Origin: Maribellus sp. YY47
Lineage (GTDB): Bacteria > Bacteroidota > Bacteroidia > Bacteroidales > Prolixibacteraceae
DNA: 64,000 nucleotides
Assembly: GCF_023111095.1 (NCBI RefSeq)
Contig: NZ_JALGYW010000006.1
Coordinates: forward strand, 62,001 to 126,000
Direction of reading: 5' to 3'
Shown here: one piece after another, positions 45,302-54,577 of the stretch
Position numbering within the stretch: position 1 is the first letter of the stretch
How the letters are laid out: the number at the start of each line of letters is the position of its first letter
Made by a program: the position numbers and the translations under genes
The notes under the pieces: generated by a model
Databases searched by the model: none
Told to the model about the DNA's origin: nothing
Seen by the model: only the letters and a program-made list of their open reading frames with translations

Positions 45302-46237
45302 ATGAAACGATTTGCATTAATAGGGGCGGCAGGATACATTGCCGACCGGCACATGAAAGCCATCAAGGAAACCGGGAATCAACTGATTTGTGCCACTGAC
45401 CGTTTTGATGTGATGGGACGTATCGACAGCTATTTCCCGGAAGCAGAGTTCTTTCTTGAACACGAAAATTTCGACAAGTATATGGATGACCTGTCGATGC
45501 AGGGTAGTCCGATTGATTTTGTAAGTATTTGCACACCCAATTACATGCATCCTTCGCATATACGGTTTGCTCTTCGCAACGGAGCAGATGCCATTTGTGA
45601 AAAGCCATTGGTCATTTATCCGGAGGATATGCACATCATTAAAGACATTGAAGCGGAAACAGGCAGGCGTGTTTATACGGTTCTTCAGCTACGTTATCAT
45701 CAAACCATTCTTGATCTGAAAAAGAAGATTGACGAGGGAGATACTGACAAAGTGTATGATATTGATCTAAGTTATATTACCACGCGTGGAAAATGGTATT
45801 TCAAAAGCTGGAAAGGCGATGTTCAGAGGTCAGGAGGAGTGGCAACCAATATTGGTATCCATTTTTTTGATATGCTTACCTGGATTTTTGGGGATGTTCA
45901 GGAAAATGTTGTACATGCATACGAAGCCAATAAAGCGGCCGGTTTTCTTCGCCTCGAAAAAGCACGGGTGCGTTGGTTTTTGAGCCTGGATGCCAATGAT
46001 CTGCCCGAATATGCCACCAGTCGTGGTATGCGAACATTCCGCTCGATAACAGTAAATGGCGATGAGGTGGAGTTTAGTGGCGGATTTACTGACCTGCACA
46101 CCGTAACCTACCAAAATATATTGAACGGGAATGGCTTTGGCATTGACGATGCACGCGAAAGTATTGTTTTAACCGATTATGTCAGGAATACTAAACCCAT
46201 AGGATTAAAAGGTGATTATCATCCGTTTCTTAAGTAG
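45302..46237 (+). CDS. wbpB: UDP-GlcNAcA 3-dehydrogenase, WbpB-like (Gfo/Idh/MocA)
   Basis: Oxidoreductase of 311 residues that oxidises C3 of the UDP-uronate, supplying the keto sugar for WbpE. The NAD fold is ALIGAAGYIADRHMKAIKET; CTPNYMHPSHIRFAL and AICEKPLVIYPED carry the catalytic EKP motif. GVATNIGIHFFDMLTWIFGD is the usual C-domain helix. The frame is open upstream to 45230, but that part is repeat sequence; ATG 45302 matches the family. It completes wbpA-B-D-E. The 2-epimerase WbpI that would give the manno form is not in the window. Confidence 0.9.
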   Translation: MKRFALIGAAGYIADRHMKAIKETGNQLICATDRFDVMGRIDSYFPEAEFFLEHENFDKYMDDLSMQGSPIDFVSICTPNYMHPSHIRFALRNGADAICEKPLVIYPEDMHIIKDIEAETGRRVYTVLQLRYHQTILDLKKKIDEGDTDKVYDIDLSYITTRGKWYFKSWKGDVQRSGGVATNIGIHFFDMLTWIFGDVQENVVHAYEANKAAGFLRLEKARVRWFLSLDANDLPEYATSRGMRTFRSITVNGDEVEFSGGFTDLHTVTYQNILNGNGFGIDDARESIVLTDYVRNTKPIGLKGDYHPFLK

Positions 46238-46244
46238 GAAGACG

Positions 46245-47531
46245 TTACAATAGTTTTATCAGCTCTTTGGTAAGTGTGATTCGGGAGTATTTTAAAGAAG
46301 CTGAGCTTGGCAGCGGTTCATCAATTATATCTTTTGATCGCTGAGAAAGTATTTGAATGCTATTTCTAATTTTCGAGCTATCATAATAATCGCATGTTAC
46401 TCCACTATTGGTTTCCTGAATGATTTTTGCGGCATCTCCTTGTTCCGGCCCAATTAAAAGAATTGGACGATTCACGGCCAGATATTCGTACAGTTTACCT
46501 GTTAATATCCCCAGGTTATTTACGATGTTCGGAATTACAAGTAGCAAGATGTCACTGGTGTACATAAATTCGATGGCTCTTTTATGATTTACATAACCGA
46601 TCGTTTCAACTTGTGAAGCCAATCCCGCCAGGATAAAAGATTCATTGATTTTATCTGACATCTTTCCAACAAATCTGATTCTAAGCTTGTTTTTTATGGA
46701 ACTATCGAGCATGTTGATCCCATCGATAAAACCATTAATGGTATAGTCTTCCGACATTGTTCCGATGTAAGAGATAGTGATTATGTCATTCTTCTCAGGG
46801 AATATCTTAATGTCAAAATCATCAGGATCGTAACCGTTTGGCAAAACGTGAACTTTGTTTGAAATAGTGCTGTCTTTTTCAATAAACAGTTTCTTTAATG
46901 CATCGCTAACTGTCAGTAATTTATCACACTTTTTAATGACTCTTAGCTCGTATTGTTTTTGGATTGCAGTGGCCAGCCAGGTCGGGTATAATTGCTTGTA
47001 ATAATAGATGTCAGTCCATGGATCGCGAAGGTCAGCAATCCAATTTATCTTTAATCTTTTTTTTAATTTAAGTCCAATCAGTTGAGTTGAATGCGGTGGG
47101 CTTGTTGTTATGACACTATCAATGTTATGATTTTTTATTATTCGCGTTGCCTCTTGGTATGCAAATTTGTTCCAGCCTTTTCGCGGATCGGGAAGAAAGA
47201 AGTTCCCTCTAATAAAACGAATGATCTTTTCTTTAAAATCCAGGGTTTTTGTGTTCGCAAATCCACCGTAAGGAATTTCCTTATTGGATGATACTTTTTT
47301 GTAAACAGAGTATAATTCAAAAGATTTAGTCAAATACACTTTAACATTGCCCGGTACGTCTTTGCAAAGCGTTTCGTCTTTTTGAGGATAAGAAGCATAT
47401 TTCGGATCAACAGTCAGAACGATGGGAGCCAATCCCATCTGTGACATATATTTGACAAATTTAACCCAACGCTGAACACCGGCTCCTCCACTTGGGGGCC
47501 AGTAATAAGTTATGATAAGAACCTTTTTCAT
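46245..47531 (-). CDS. Family 4 glycosyltransferase
   Basis: GT-B enzyme of 428 residues. The N-terminus VLIITYYWPPSGGAGVQRWV is typical of WbuB-like family 4 members. DSVITTSPPHSTQLIGLKLK lies in the acceptor domain. In the donor domain VHVLPNGYDPDDF is clear and the usual EGFG-type segment is weaker. It lies 6 bases after another family 4 gene on the minus strand, forming a two-gene unit. The gene is visibly more AT-rich than its partner and the wbp genes opposite. Confidence 0.88.
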   Translation of the reverse strand: MKKVLIITYYWPPSGGAGVQRWVKFVKYMSQMGLAPIVLTVDPKYASYPQKDETLCKDVPGNVKVYLTKSFELYSVYKKVSSNKEIPYGGFANTKTLDFKEKIIRFIRGNFFLPDPRKGWNKFAYQEATRIIKNHNIDSVITTSPPHSTQLIGLKLKKRLKINWIADLRDPWTDIYYYKQLYPTWLATAIQKQYELRVIKKCDKLLTVSDALKKLFIEKDSTISNKVHVLPNGYDPDDFDIKIFPEKNDIITISYIGTMSEDYTINGFIDGINMLDSSIKNKLRIRFVGKMSDKINESFILAGLASQVETIGYVNHKRAIEFMYTSDILLLVIPNIVNNLGILTGKLYEYLAVNRPILLIGPEQGDAAKIIQETNSGVTCDYYDSSKIRNSIQILSQRSKDIIDEPLPSSASLKYSRITLTKELIKLL

Positions 47532-47537
47532 ATTCTT

Positions 47538-48683
47538 TTACAAATTTTGGGCAAGGCTCAGCAAATTCTTGACAAACACATCCCACGAATATTTCTGCTT
47601 TTCTATTTCCGCGTTTTTGCTGAAATCAGCCTCCTTGCCGTTTTTGTAAAACCGCAGGATAGCTTCCGCCAGTTCATGTTTATCGGGATTTACCACGTAA
47701 CCCACTTTCTCATTCGGGATTAGTTCAGATAGACCACCCACGTTGGTGGTAATCATCGGTTTGTTAAAATGGTAGGCTACCTGTGTAATCCCACTTTGAG
47801 TAGCGGTTTTATACGGTTGCACCACTACATCTGCTGCGCAGAAATACTTATGAACGTCGGTATTTGGAATAAAATCGGTACGTAATTCGATAACGTTTTC
47901 GAGACGATTGTTCTTGATAATCTCGTAGTATTTATCCGGTTTGGAGTAGAATTCGCCGGCAATCAACAGTTTTACCGGCAATTCACGCAGGCGTTTATCG
48001 GAGAAAGCTTCCAGTAAAAGGTCAAGGCCTTTGTAATCCCGAATAAATCCGAAGAACAAAATATAGTTAGTGTTATCAGCCAGTTTTAGCTGCTTCTTTG
48101 CTTCTGTTTTCGGAATAGATTCTCCAAAATTATCGTACAACGGGTGTGGAGTATAGAGCTTTGGTTTTTGTGAATCGAATGAGTTTAAATCATTCAATAC
48201 ACTTTTCGACATGGTGACAAAAGCATTGACACTTCGAACAAAGTACCGGGAAAAAAGCTGATCTCCCGGTTTGTGCTCGTGTGGTATAATATTGTCAGCG
48301 ATCGCAATAACCTGAGTTTTTTTATTTTTTCGCGCGATCCGGGCGATTGTTCCCAGGCAAGGGGCCATAAAAGGTATCCAGTAACGAAGGACAATGATGT
48401 CTGGAGCCAGTTTCTTCAAATACCGTCCGACTTTTATCCAGTTAAACGGGTTAATGGAATTTACCAGTACCTCAATGTCCAGATCTCCAGGCGGTGGTTC
48501 TTCCGAATACTGAGTTTTGCCAGGAAAAAGAATCGATGGATATTGTAAGCTAAAGGTGTAAATCTTTACTTCATCGCCGTTGTCGATAAAAGCTAAGGCC
48601 ATGCGCTCGTTAAAGGTTGCAATACCTCCGCCTCGCAGTGGGTAGGCAGATCCCACGATAGCTATTTTTCTTTTTCCCGGCAT
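47538..48683 (-). CDS. Family 4 glycosyltransferase
   Basis: GT-B enzyme of 381 residues. It opens KIAIVGSAYPLRGGGIATFN, contains YILFFGFIRDYKGLDLLLEA (start of the donor domain) and VVVQPYKTATQSGITQVAYH in place of the usual E-x7-E segment, then TTNVGGLSELIPNEKVGYVV. The second Glu-type motif is replaced by Gln/Ser, as in a known subgroup. Co-transcribed with the downstream glycosyltransferase. It closes the glycan locus next to glyS. Confidence 0.88.
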   Translation of the reverse strand: MPGKRKIAIVGSAYPLRGGGIATFNERMALAFIDNGDEVKIYTFSLQYPSILFPGKTQYSEEPPPGDLDIEVLVNSINPFNWIKVGRYLKKLAPDIIVLRYWIPFMAPCLGTIARIARKNKKTQVIAIADNIIPHEHKPGDQLFSRYFVRSVNAFVTMSKSVLNDLNSFDSQKPKLYTPHPLYDNFGESIPKTEAKKQLKLADNTNYILFFGFIRDYKGLDLLLEAFSDKRLRELPVKLLIAGEFYSKPDKYYEIIKNNRLENVIELRTDFIPNTDVHKYFCAADVVVQPYKTATQSGITQVAYHFNKPMITTNVGGLSELIPNEKVGYVVNPDKHELAEAILRFYKNGKEADFSKNAEIEKQKYSWDVFVKNLLSLAQNL

Positions 48684-48818
48684 TTGTTTATTCTCCTGAA
48701 CTACCTTGTTGTGACTCCCGGTACCGCTTCTTCTTTCCTCTTTATTTCTTCTCGGTTGCTCTACAGTTATTTTCTACTTGTCCTTTTATTTTTGTTGTCT
48801 CGAGAGTGAGAATCTGTT

Positions 48819-50354
48819 TTATATTTTCCCAAACAAATTCTTCATACTTACCTGTGCGCCAATAATCTTTCCAAGGTCGGCAATGGCAACACGTTCCTGT
48901 TCCATGGTGTCGCGGTAACGGATCGTGACGGAGTTATCTTCAGCTGTTTGATGATCGACAGTAACACAGAACGGTGTTCCGATGGCATCCTGACGGCGGT
49001 AACGTTTCCCGATCGAGTCTTTTTCGTCGTACTGGCAGTTGAAATCGAACTTCAGATTGTCAATAATTTCGCGGGCTTTTTCAGGCAGACCGTCTTTTTT
49101 TACCAGCGGCATAACGGCCAGTTTTACCGGAGCCAGTACCGCAGGAATTTTCAGTACAACGCGTGAATCTTTTTCCAGTTGTTCTTCGCAGTACGAAGCC
49201 GAAATTACCTGCAGGAACATACGGTCCACACCAATCGAGGTTTCAACAACATAAGGAACGTACGACTCATTCAGTTCAGGATCGAAGTAACGAATCTTCT
49301 TGCCCGAGAATTTTTCGTGTTGCGAAAGGTCGAAATCGGTACGCGAGTGAATTCCTTCCACTTCTTTAAAGCCAAACGGGAATTTATATTCTACGTCTAC
49401 CGCAGCATTGGCGTAGTGTGCCAGTTTTTCGTGTTCATGGAAACGATAATTTTCATCGCCAAATCCAAGGGCACGGTGCCACTTCATACGTGTTTCTTTC
49501 CATTTTTCGAACCAGTCGAGTTCGCTGCCCGGACGAACAAAGAACTGCATCTCCATTTGTTCGAATTCGCGCATGCGGAAAATAAACTGACGGGCTACAA
49601 TCTCGTTGCGGAAAGCTTTTCCGATCTGTGCAATCCCAAACGGAATTTTCATACGACCGGTTTTCTGAACATTCAGGTAGTTCACAAAAATTCCCTGTGC
49701 AGTTTCCGGACGAAGGTAAACTTTCAGCGCACCGTCGGCAGTCGATCCCATTTCGGTGGCGAACATCAGGTTAAACTGACGAACATCGGTCCAGTTGCGG
49801 GTTCCTGAAATCGGGCAGGCAATCTCTTCATCAACAATAATTTGGCGCAGTTCGTCCAAATTGCCATCATTCAAAGCCTGTGCAAAGCGGTTGTGCAGTG
49901 CATCCCATTTTGCCTGGTTGTCCAACACGCGCTGGTTGGTTTCGCGGAATTGCTTTTCGTCGAAAGCATCGCCAAAACGTTTTTTGGCTTTATCAACTTC
50001 CTTGTTGATCTTTTCTTCGATTTTGGCCAGTTGCTCTTCAATCAAAACGTCGGCACGGTAGCGTTTTTTCGAGTCTTTGTTGTCGATCAGCGGATCGTTA
50101 AAAGCATCCACGTGTCCCGATGCTTTCCAGATGGTAGGGTGCATAAAAATAGCTGAGTCGATTCCCACTACATTTTCGTGCAAAAGCACCATGCTGTCCC
50201 ACCAGTATTTTTTGATGTTATTTTTTAACTCAACGCCGTATTGTCCGTAATCGTACACTGCTCCCAGCCCGTCATAAATTTCGCTCGATTGAAATACATA
50301 TCCGTATTCTTTGCAGTGCGCAACCAGTTTCTTGAAAATATCTTCCTGTGCCAT
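48819..50354 (-). CDS. glyS: Glycyl-tRNA synthetase (single-chain, class II)
   Basis: Charges tRNA-Gly. The 511-residue protein is the eukaryote/archaea-like homodimeric type, not the alpha2beta2 type. Class II motifs are visible: GQYGVELKNNIKKYWWDSMV near the start, motif 2 around GKAFRNEIVARQFIFRMREF EQME, and motif 3 as ETSIGVDRMFL. The anticodon-binding domain starts at about VLAPVKLAVMPLVKK. A central insertion has a heptad-like basic/acidic helix (about 100-150). A -7 box at 50382-50389 gives a 20-base leader. Confidence 0.95.
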   Translation of the reverse strand: MAQEDIFKKLVAHCKEYGYVFQSSEIYDGLGAVYDYGQYGVELKNNIKKYWWDSMVLLHENVVGIDSAIFMHPTIWKASGHVDAFNDPLIDNKDSKKRYRADVLIEEQLAKIEEKINKEVDKAKKRFGDAFDEKQFRETNQRVLDNQAKWDALHNRFAQALNDGNLDELRQIIVDEEIACPISGTRNWTDVRQFNLMFATEMGSTADGALKVYLRPETAQGIFVNYLNVQKTGRMKIPFGIAQIGKAFRNEIVARQFIFRMREFEQMEMQFFVRPGSELDWFEKWKETRMKWHRALGFGDENYRFHEHEKLAHYANAAVDVEYKFPFGFKEVEGIHSRTDFDLSQHEKFSGKKIRYFDPELNESYVPYVVETSIGVDRMFLQVISASYCEEQLEKDSRVVLKIPAVLAPVKLAVMPLVKKDGLPEKAREIIDNLKFDFNCQYDEKDSIGKRYRRQDAIGTPFCVTVDHQTAEDNSVTIRYRDTMEQERVAIADLGKIIGAQVSMKNLFGKI

Positions 50355-50381
50355 TTCTTGTTAAAATTCTGAATTGAAGCA

Positions 50382-50389
50382 CAAATGTA
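50382..50389 (-). promoter_or_regulatory. Putative -7 promoter element for glyS
   Basis: TACATTTG on the minus strand, an exact TAnnTTTG match, about 28 bases upstream of the glyS ATG. Confidence 0.45.
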
Positions 50390-50481
50390 AGCGATTTTTT
50401 TTATTTGAACAGGGATAAGAAGAGAGTTCGGGATTCTGACTTTAAATACTGCAGTGGCGGGTTCAAAACAAAAGCTTTTTT

Positions 50482-50630
50482 ACCACAGCGTCCACAAAGA
50501 AGCCACAGAGTAACGCAGAGTTTTCATCTCAATTTAGTTTTGATGAGAATTGAAGAATCACTCATTCCCACATTCTAAAATTCTAATCTTCTAACGTTCC
50601 AACCTTCTAATCTTCTAGTCTTCCCGTTTT
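50482..50630. repeat. Dispersed and short tandem repeats between DUF4834 and glyS
   Basis: CCACAGCGTCCACAAAGAAG with CCACAGAGTAACGCAGAG is a common intergenic repeat in this phylum. Further on TTCTAATCTTCTA occurs twice (50581-50593 and 50605-50617) with a 24-base spacing. No gene is seen in 50355-50631. Confidence 0.6.
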
Positions 50631-50631
50631 C

Positions 50632-50913
50632 CTACTCGTCTACTTCCTCAAAGTCAATGTATTCTTCGTTGCGGTTGTTGTTTTTCTTGTTTGGATTGGG
50701 TTGTCCTTCAATGGTTACTTCTCCTTCGGGGCGGCGCGGACGTTGCTGACTACGCTGTTGATCCTGCATTTTCTGCTGCATGTTTTTTACCCCTTTGTCG
50801 ATCAGCAAGGGAAGGATGTAGCGCGATACAAAACGGATCGCATAGTAAATCAGCACGATAATGAATAGCGTACGCAGGAAGTTTACCAGGAACAGCGTTA
50901 TAAAAAGGATCAT
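50632..50913 (-). CDS. DUF4834 small membrane protein
   Basis: Protein of 93 residues with one N-terminal membrane helix (FLRTLFIIVLIYYAIRFVS), a Gln/Arg-rich linker (MQDQQRSQQRPRRP) and an acidic tail (EEYIDFEEVDE). This composition defines the Bacteroidota family DUF4834, of unknown role. It starts 7 bases after the DUF5723 gene ends on the minus strand, so the two are co-transcribed. Confidence 0.8.
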   Translation of the reverse strand: MILFITLFLVNFLRTLFIIVLIYYAIRFVSRYILPLLIDKGVKNMQQKMQDQQRSQQRPRRPEGEVTIEGQPNPNKKNNNRNEEYIDFEEVDE

Positions 50914-50920
50914 TTCTCTT

Positions 50921-52300
50921 CTAGTTTTGAAAGGTGGAAAATAAAAAATTCACACCAAACGACAAATTTAAGCTTTTTGCGGAGGTAGGTTTTAAAAGTC
51001 CGGTAATATTATTGGTGCTCAGAAAATATTGCGCACGGCGGCCGGTATAACTGGCTCCAAAACCGGGTAAAATATTTTTCGTGTTGAACAGGTTGACTGC
51101 TCCCGCGAGGTTCCAGTGTTCTCCCAGCTCGGTGTGGTAAAAACCTGTGAGGTAATGATAAGAATTGCCGGAATAACCCGTGTATTGGCCCGATACGCCA
51201 ATCTCCGATTTTTTATTCATTTGCGTTTTTATTCCCACAATCATTTTTAAGGGAAGTTGTTGTACTGCCCTTTTTTTAACCGGTTGGGCTGAAATAATGT
51301 ACGGGATTCGATCCGAAAAATTATTTAAGGCCCGGTGTGGTGGCTTGTAATTAGTAGGATCGTCGGGATTATTCGATTGGTAAAGTTGATTCTGCCGGTA
51401 AACAAGCGAACCCACAAACTCAGCTTCATAGGCGCGATGTTTAAAGCCAACATAACCCAGATCGAGCACCGATACAGCCAGTTCGGTTTCCTTGTTGACG
51501 CGATAGGTAAGTCCCAGGTCAATTGCCGGGCTTAAGTTGTGGAAATTGAAAAAGTAATCGCCGGGTTTGGGATTCGGACGTATAAATGTGGCTTGTTCTT
51601 CTGCGTTGAGAACAACCTCAATCGGCCCCGAAATGGTATACTTTCCTTTGGGTGTGACAAGCAACTGTTGCTGCTCGGTATTGGTTTCCACTTCAAATTG
51701 TAGTTCAGGGATGTCGTAATAAAAACGGGCAAACAAAAGTTTTGGACGAATTCCAATAGTCAGTCCGTCCCAAATTTCGGTGGAGTAGCCCAGGGCCACT
51801 TCGCGATAATAAAATGCGTTGAACGACAGGGGGCCCAATTCTTCTTTAGGCTGGCCATAATAGGGAAGCGTTCCCAGATCGATGAAATGCAGAAGATCGT
51901 GGTCGAAGTTAGTTGTAGCTACAGCTTTTTCCGAAACAGAAAAGCTGAAGTTTTGCATTCCGCTTCTTTTGCTGATATAGAAAACGGGCACAGTTACTGC
52001 TGGAAATGCATCGCCGGGTTCTCCCAATTGGTTATAAAACCGTTCGAAGCTGTAGGAAAAATCGCTATCGAAAATATAGTCGGGTGCAAAATTGGCTTTC
52101 CAGTCGAGGGTAAAGCCGGAAAGAATTGGCAAGCCGATCACCATTCGTTCATCCTGGTTTTGAAAGGCGGGATTGGCATTCGCCGATTGGCTGACACTCC
52201 GGATAAACTGGAGCACATTACCTTCCTGAGACCACAACGACTGCGATCCGGCGAAAAGAACGATTAAAGTGATACTAATGCTTTTTAATGCTTTGTTCAT
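50921..52300 (-). CDS. DUF5723 outer-membrane protein
   Basis: Probable outer-membrane beta-barrel of 459 residues. A signal peptide (ISITLIVLFAGSQSLWSQ) is followed by strand-rich, aromatic repeats. The opening SQSANANPAFQNQDERMVIG and the glycine-rich closing LNLSFGVNFLF are typical of DUF5723/PorV-like barrels. A central run describes a porin-like ladder (YSTEIWDGLTIGIRPKLLFA). The function is unknown. It is first in a two-gene unit with the DUF4834 gene. Confidence 0.82.
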   Translation of the reverse strand: MNKALKSISITLIVLFAGSQSLWSQEGNVLQFIRSVSQSANANPAFQNQDERMVIGLPILSGFTLDWKANFAPDYIFDSDFSYSFERFYNQLGEPGDAFPAVTVPVFYISKRSGMQNFSFSVSEKAVATTNFDHDLLHFIDLGTLPYYGQPKEELGPLSFNAFYYREVALGYSTEIWDGLTIGIRPKLLFARFYYDIPELQFEVETNTEQQQLLVTPKGKYTISGPIEVVLNAEEQATFIRPNPKPGDYFFNFHNLSPAIDLGLTYRVNKETELAVSVLDLGYVGFKHRAYEAEFVGSLVYRQNQLYQSNNPDDPTNYKPPHRALNNFSDRIPYIISAQPVKKRAVQQLPLKMIVGIKTQMNKKSEIGVSGQYTGYSGNSYHYLTGFYHTELGEHWNLAGAVNLFNTKNILPGFGASYTGRRAQYFLSTNNITGLLKPTSAKSLNLSFGVNFLFSTFQN

Positions 52301-52363
52301 ACCCGTTAAAACGCAAGCGCAAAATAAGTTATTATCTTGAAAACGACAGAAACAGCCACAAAA

Positions 52364-52385
52364 AAAGGCGGGTTGTCCCGCCTTT
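52364..52385 (-). terminator. Rho-independent terminator after the GIN gene
   Basis: Stem AAAGGCGGG / CCCGCCTTT, 4-base loop, followed by a T-run on the minus strand. Confidence 0.8.
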
Positions 52386-52406
52386 CGTTATCATAGTTTT
52401 CTGAAA

Positions 52407-53114
52407 TTATCGCTGCCTGACGTCGCCGCCGCTGGATTCATCAATGTCTTTTGTTTTTGGATTTCCGGAATAAACGATGTCGCCACCGCTGCTTGCTTTA
52501 GCCTGAATTTCCTCGGTAACGGAGAGGCTGATGTCTGAACCACTGCTGGCTTTTGCCTTGCAAAAAGCTGCTTCCAGGTCGCTGGCGTTGATGTCGCTTC
52601 CACTGCTGGCCTCGGCATTCAGGTATTTTACACTTCCGCTAAGTTTAGCATCCGAACCACTGCTGGTATCAATCGAAAAATTCTTGATATGTAATTGAAG
52701 TTTTACATCGGCTCCGCTGCTGACATTTACCTCGAGTTCATCGCCTTCGAGTGTCGTTTCAGTTTCCACGTCCGATCCCGAAGATGCATCGAGCGCAACC
52801 AACTCTTTTACGGTTACATAAGCTTTTCGTGATTGATTGCCATTCCAGTTAAACCAGCTGTTTTTCTGCTTCATGTAAATGAGCAGAGTACCGTCTTTTA
52901 CCTCGGTTTTTATATCATCAATAATATCATCGTCAGCAACAATTTTTACCGACTCATCATTTCCCATCGAGAGGTAAAGATCAATTCCGGTGGATACTTT
53001 AATAGCATTAAATCCTTTAACGTTTCTTTCTTGTGATTCGTTGCCCGCTAAAACGGTTCCCACTCCGGTAAAAGCGATCATGACCAGGAGCAACATTGTT
53101 CTGAGTGTTTTCAT
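52407..53114 (-). CDS. GIN-domain (DUF2807) exported protein
   Basis: Protein of 235 residues: signal peptide (MLLLVMIAFTGVGTVLAG), then one head-GIN domain. The domain starts FNAIKVSTGIDLYLSMGNDE and passes into a right-handed beta-helix with repeated SSGSD(I/V/A) turns (at least six copies). Likely a periplasmic or surface structural or adhesion module; no catalytic residues are seen. It is 70 bases after a paralogue with the same design. The repeated Ser-Ser-Gly-Ser turns make near-repeats in the DNA too. Confidence 0.85.
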   Translation of the reverse strand: MKTLRTMLLLVMIAFTGVGTVLAGNESQERNVKGFNAIKVSTGIDLYLSMGNDESVKIVADDDIIDDIKTEVKDGTLLIYMKQKNSWFNWNGNQSRKAYVTVKELVALDASSGSDVETETTLEGDELEVNVSSGADVKLQLHIKNFSIDTSSGSDAKLSGSVKYLNAEASSGSDINASDLEAAFCKAKASSGSDISLSVTEEIQAKASSGGDIVYSGNPKTKDIDESSGGDVRQR

Positions 53115-53184
53115 CTGATTAAAATTGTTTGTTTGCTTTTTGTATTTGTAATGACGCCAGGTTCTCCGAAAAGTTACAACCTGC

Positions 53185-53898
53185 TCAGTTTTTTATCACA
53201 TTTCCGCCTGAAGATTTGCTGATATCGGTTTCTGACGGTTCTCCGGCATAAAATATATTTCCTCCGCTGCTCGCTTTTGCTGTTAAGCTTTTGGAGGTAG
53301 CTGCCCACACATTAGCCCCACTGCTGACTTTCAGTTCTCCTTGTTTGCAATTTAAATCGCCGGCTTTTATGTTCGAACCCGAACTGGCGGTTGCGTTTAG
53401 TGAATTTGCTTTCCCTTCCAGAAAAATATTCGATCCTGCCGATGCCGATGCGTTGACAGCGTCCGCGTTCAGCCTAAGTTTAAGGTTGGCGCCTGCCGAA
53501 GCTGAGAGTTCAATGTCGCCTACTTCCAGGACGTTTTCAGAATAAATGTTACTTCCGGCTGTTGATTTTAACGATTCGATTTCGGGCAGTGTAATGTATA
53601 CTGCTTTTGATTTGGCGTTTCGGATGTTGGCGGTGCTTCTGACGATCAGCATGTCGCCTTCCAATTCCGTTTCAATGTATTCAAGCAGATTTTCATCGGC
53701 TTTCACCACTACTTTAAAATCGTCGCCAATGGAGATGAATGCATTCATTCCGCGGGTTACTTTTACTTCATCGAAATCATTTAATTGACGTGTTTCTTCT
53801 ACTACATTGCCATTTCCTTTTATTGAAAGAGAGAACATGCAGGAATTCATTACGATGGAGAGAATGAAGAGGCTCAGAATTAAGGTTTTTTGTTTCAT
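53185..53898 (-). CDS. GIN-domain (DUF2807) lipoprotein
   Basis: Paralogue of the downstream gene, 237 residues. The signal peptide ends in a lipobox (ILSIVMNSC), so it should be lipid-anchored, unlike its neighbour. The GIN domain begins FDEVKVTRGMNAFISIGDDF; the beta-helix has turns of the type SAGSN and SSGSN. The upstream in-frame start at 54027 would add 43 residues before the signal; ATG 53898 is clearly right. The two genes probably form one unit. Confidence 0.85.
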   Translation of the reverse strand: MKQKTLILSLFILSIVMNSCMFSLSIKGNGNVVEETRQLNDFDEVKVTRGMNAFISIGDDFKVVVKADENLLEYIETELEGDMLIVRSTANIRNAKSKAVYITLPEIESLKSTAGSNIYSENVLEVGDIELSASAGANLKLRLNADAVNASASAGSNIFLEGKANSLNATASSGSNIKAGDLNCKQGELKVSSGANVWAATSKSLTAKASSGGNIFYAGEPSETDISKSSGGNVIKN

Positions 53899-54035
53899 GA
53901 TATTTCTGTTTGGCTTATTTTCAATAAAGTTAGCGGAAACGAATTCGGGGTGAAGAATTAAATCGTTGAACAAAGGATTTTTATCGGTAAATGCAAAAAA
54001 TGAATGTTTTATGGTGGAGGTGGACAAAGCAAAAA

Positions 54036-54058
54036 AGGTTGACTCATCCGGTCAACCT
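54036..54058 (-). terminator. Rho-independent terminator after the Spy-like gene
   Basis: Perfect stem AGGTTGAC / GTCAACCT with a 7-base loop, followed on the minus strand by six T. Confidence 0.8.
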
Positions 54059-54085
54059 CTCTTGTATGTATCATCACTGATTAAA

Positions 54086-54577
54086 CTATCCGGCATTCGG
54101 ACGTGGCGCTTTTTCGCCCCTGAAACCGTTGTTGCGGTGGTCCGTCATCCAACCTTTCATGGCATCAAATTTTAGCAGTTGCTCTTCGGTAAGCAGCGAA
54201 CGAATTTGCTGGTGTTGTTTCGCCATGATTTTCTGAATTTCAGCTTTTACTTCCGACATTTTATCAATGTTCTGGTAAATGGCATCCAGATCGGCTTTTT
54301 CGGCAGTAGTCAAGGTTTGCTGACGGGCTTCAAGTTCTCCCAATTCGTTGCGAAGTGGTTTAACTTTTTTGGCCGTTTCCAAACGAATGGTTTTCATTTG
54401 TTCCTGTTGTTCTTCTGTAAAGAAATGATTCATGCGATCGGCAAATCGCTCATTACGGGGCATAAAAGCTTCACGCGGTTCCCGATCGCCTTTTTTAGTT
54501 TCAGGGTTCTGGGCAAGTGCCATAGAAGTTACTGCGAAAACAGTAATCAGTGTTAAAGTTAAGAATCTGATTTTCAT
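54086..54577 (-). CDS. Spy/CpxP-like periplasmic protein
   Basis: Exported helical protein of 163 residues. After the signal peptide (LTLITVFAVTSMALAQ) it is a chain of charged helices with LTxxQ-like motifs (FFTEEQQEQMKTIRLET, LLTEEQLLKFDAMKGWM). Spy-type proteins act as periplasmic chaperones or envelope-stress sensors. The C-terminus is Arg/Pro/Gly-rich. The in-frame start at 54625 adds 16 residues ahead of a clean signal peptide and is rejected. It is separated from the GIN genes by a terminator. Confidence 0.75.
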   Translation of the reverse strand: MKIRFLTLTLITVFAVTSMALAQNPETKKGDREPREAFMPRNERFADRMNHFFTEEQQEQMKTIRLETAKKVKPLRNELGELEARQQTLTTAEKADLDAIYQNIDKMSEVKAEIQKIMAKQHQQIRSLLTEEQLLKFDAMKGWMTDHRNNGFRGEKAPRPNAG

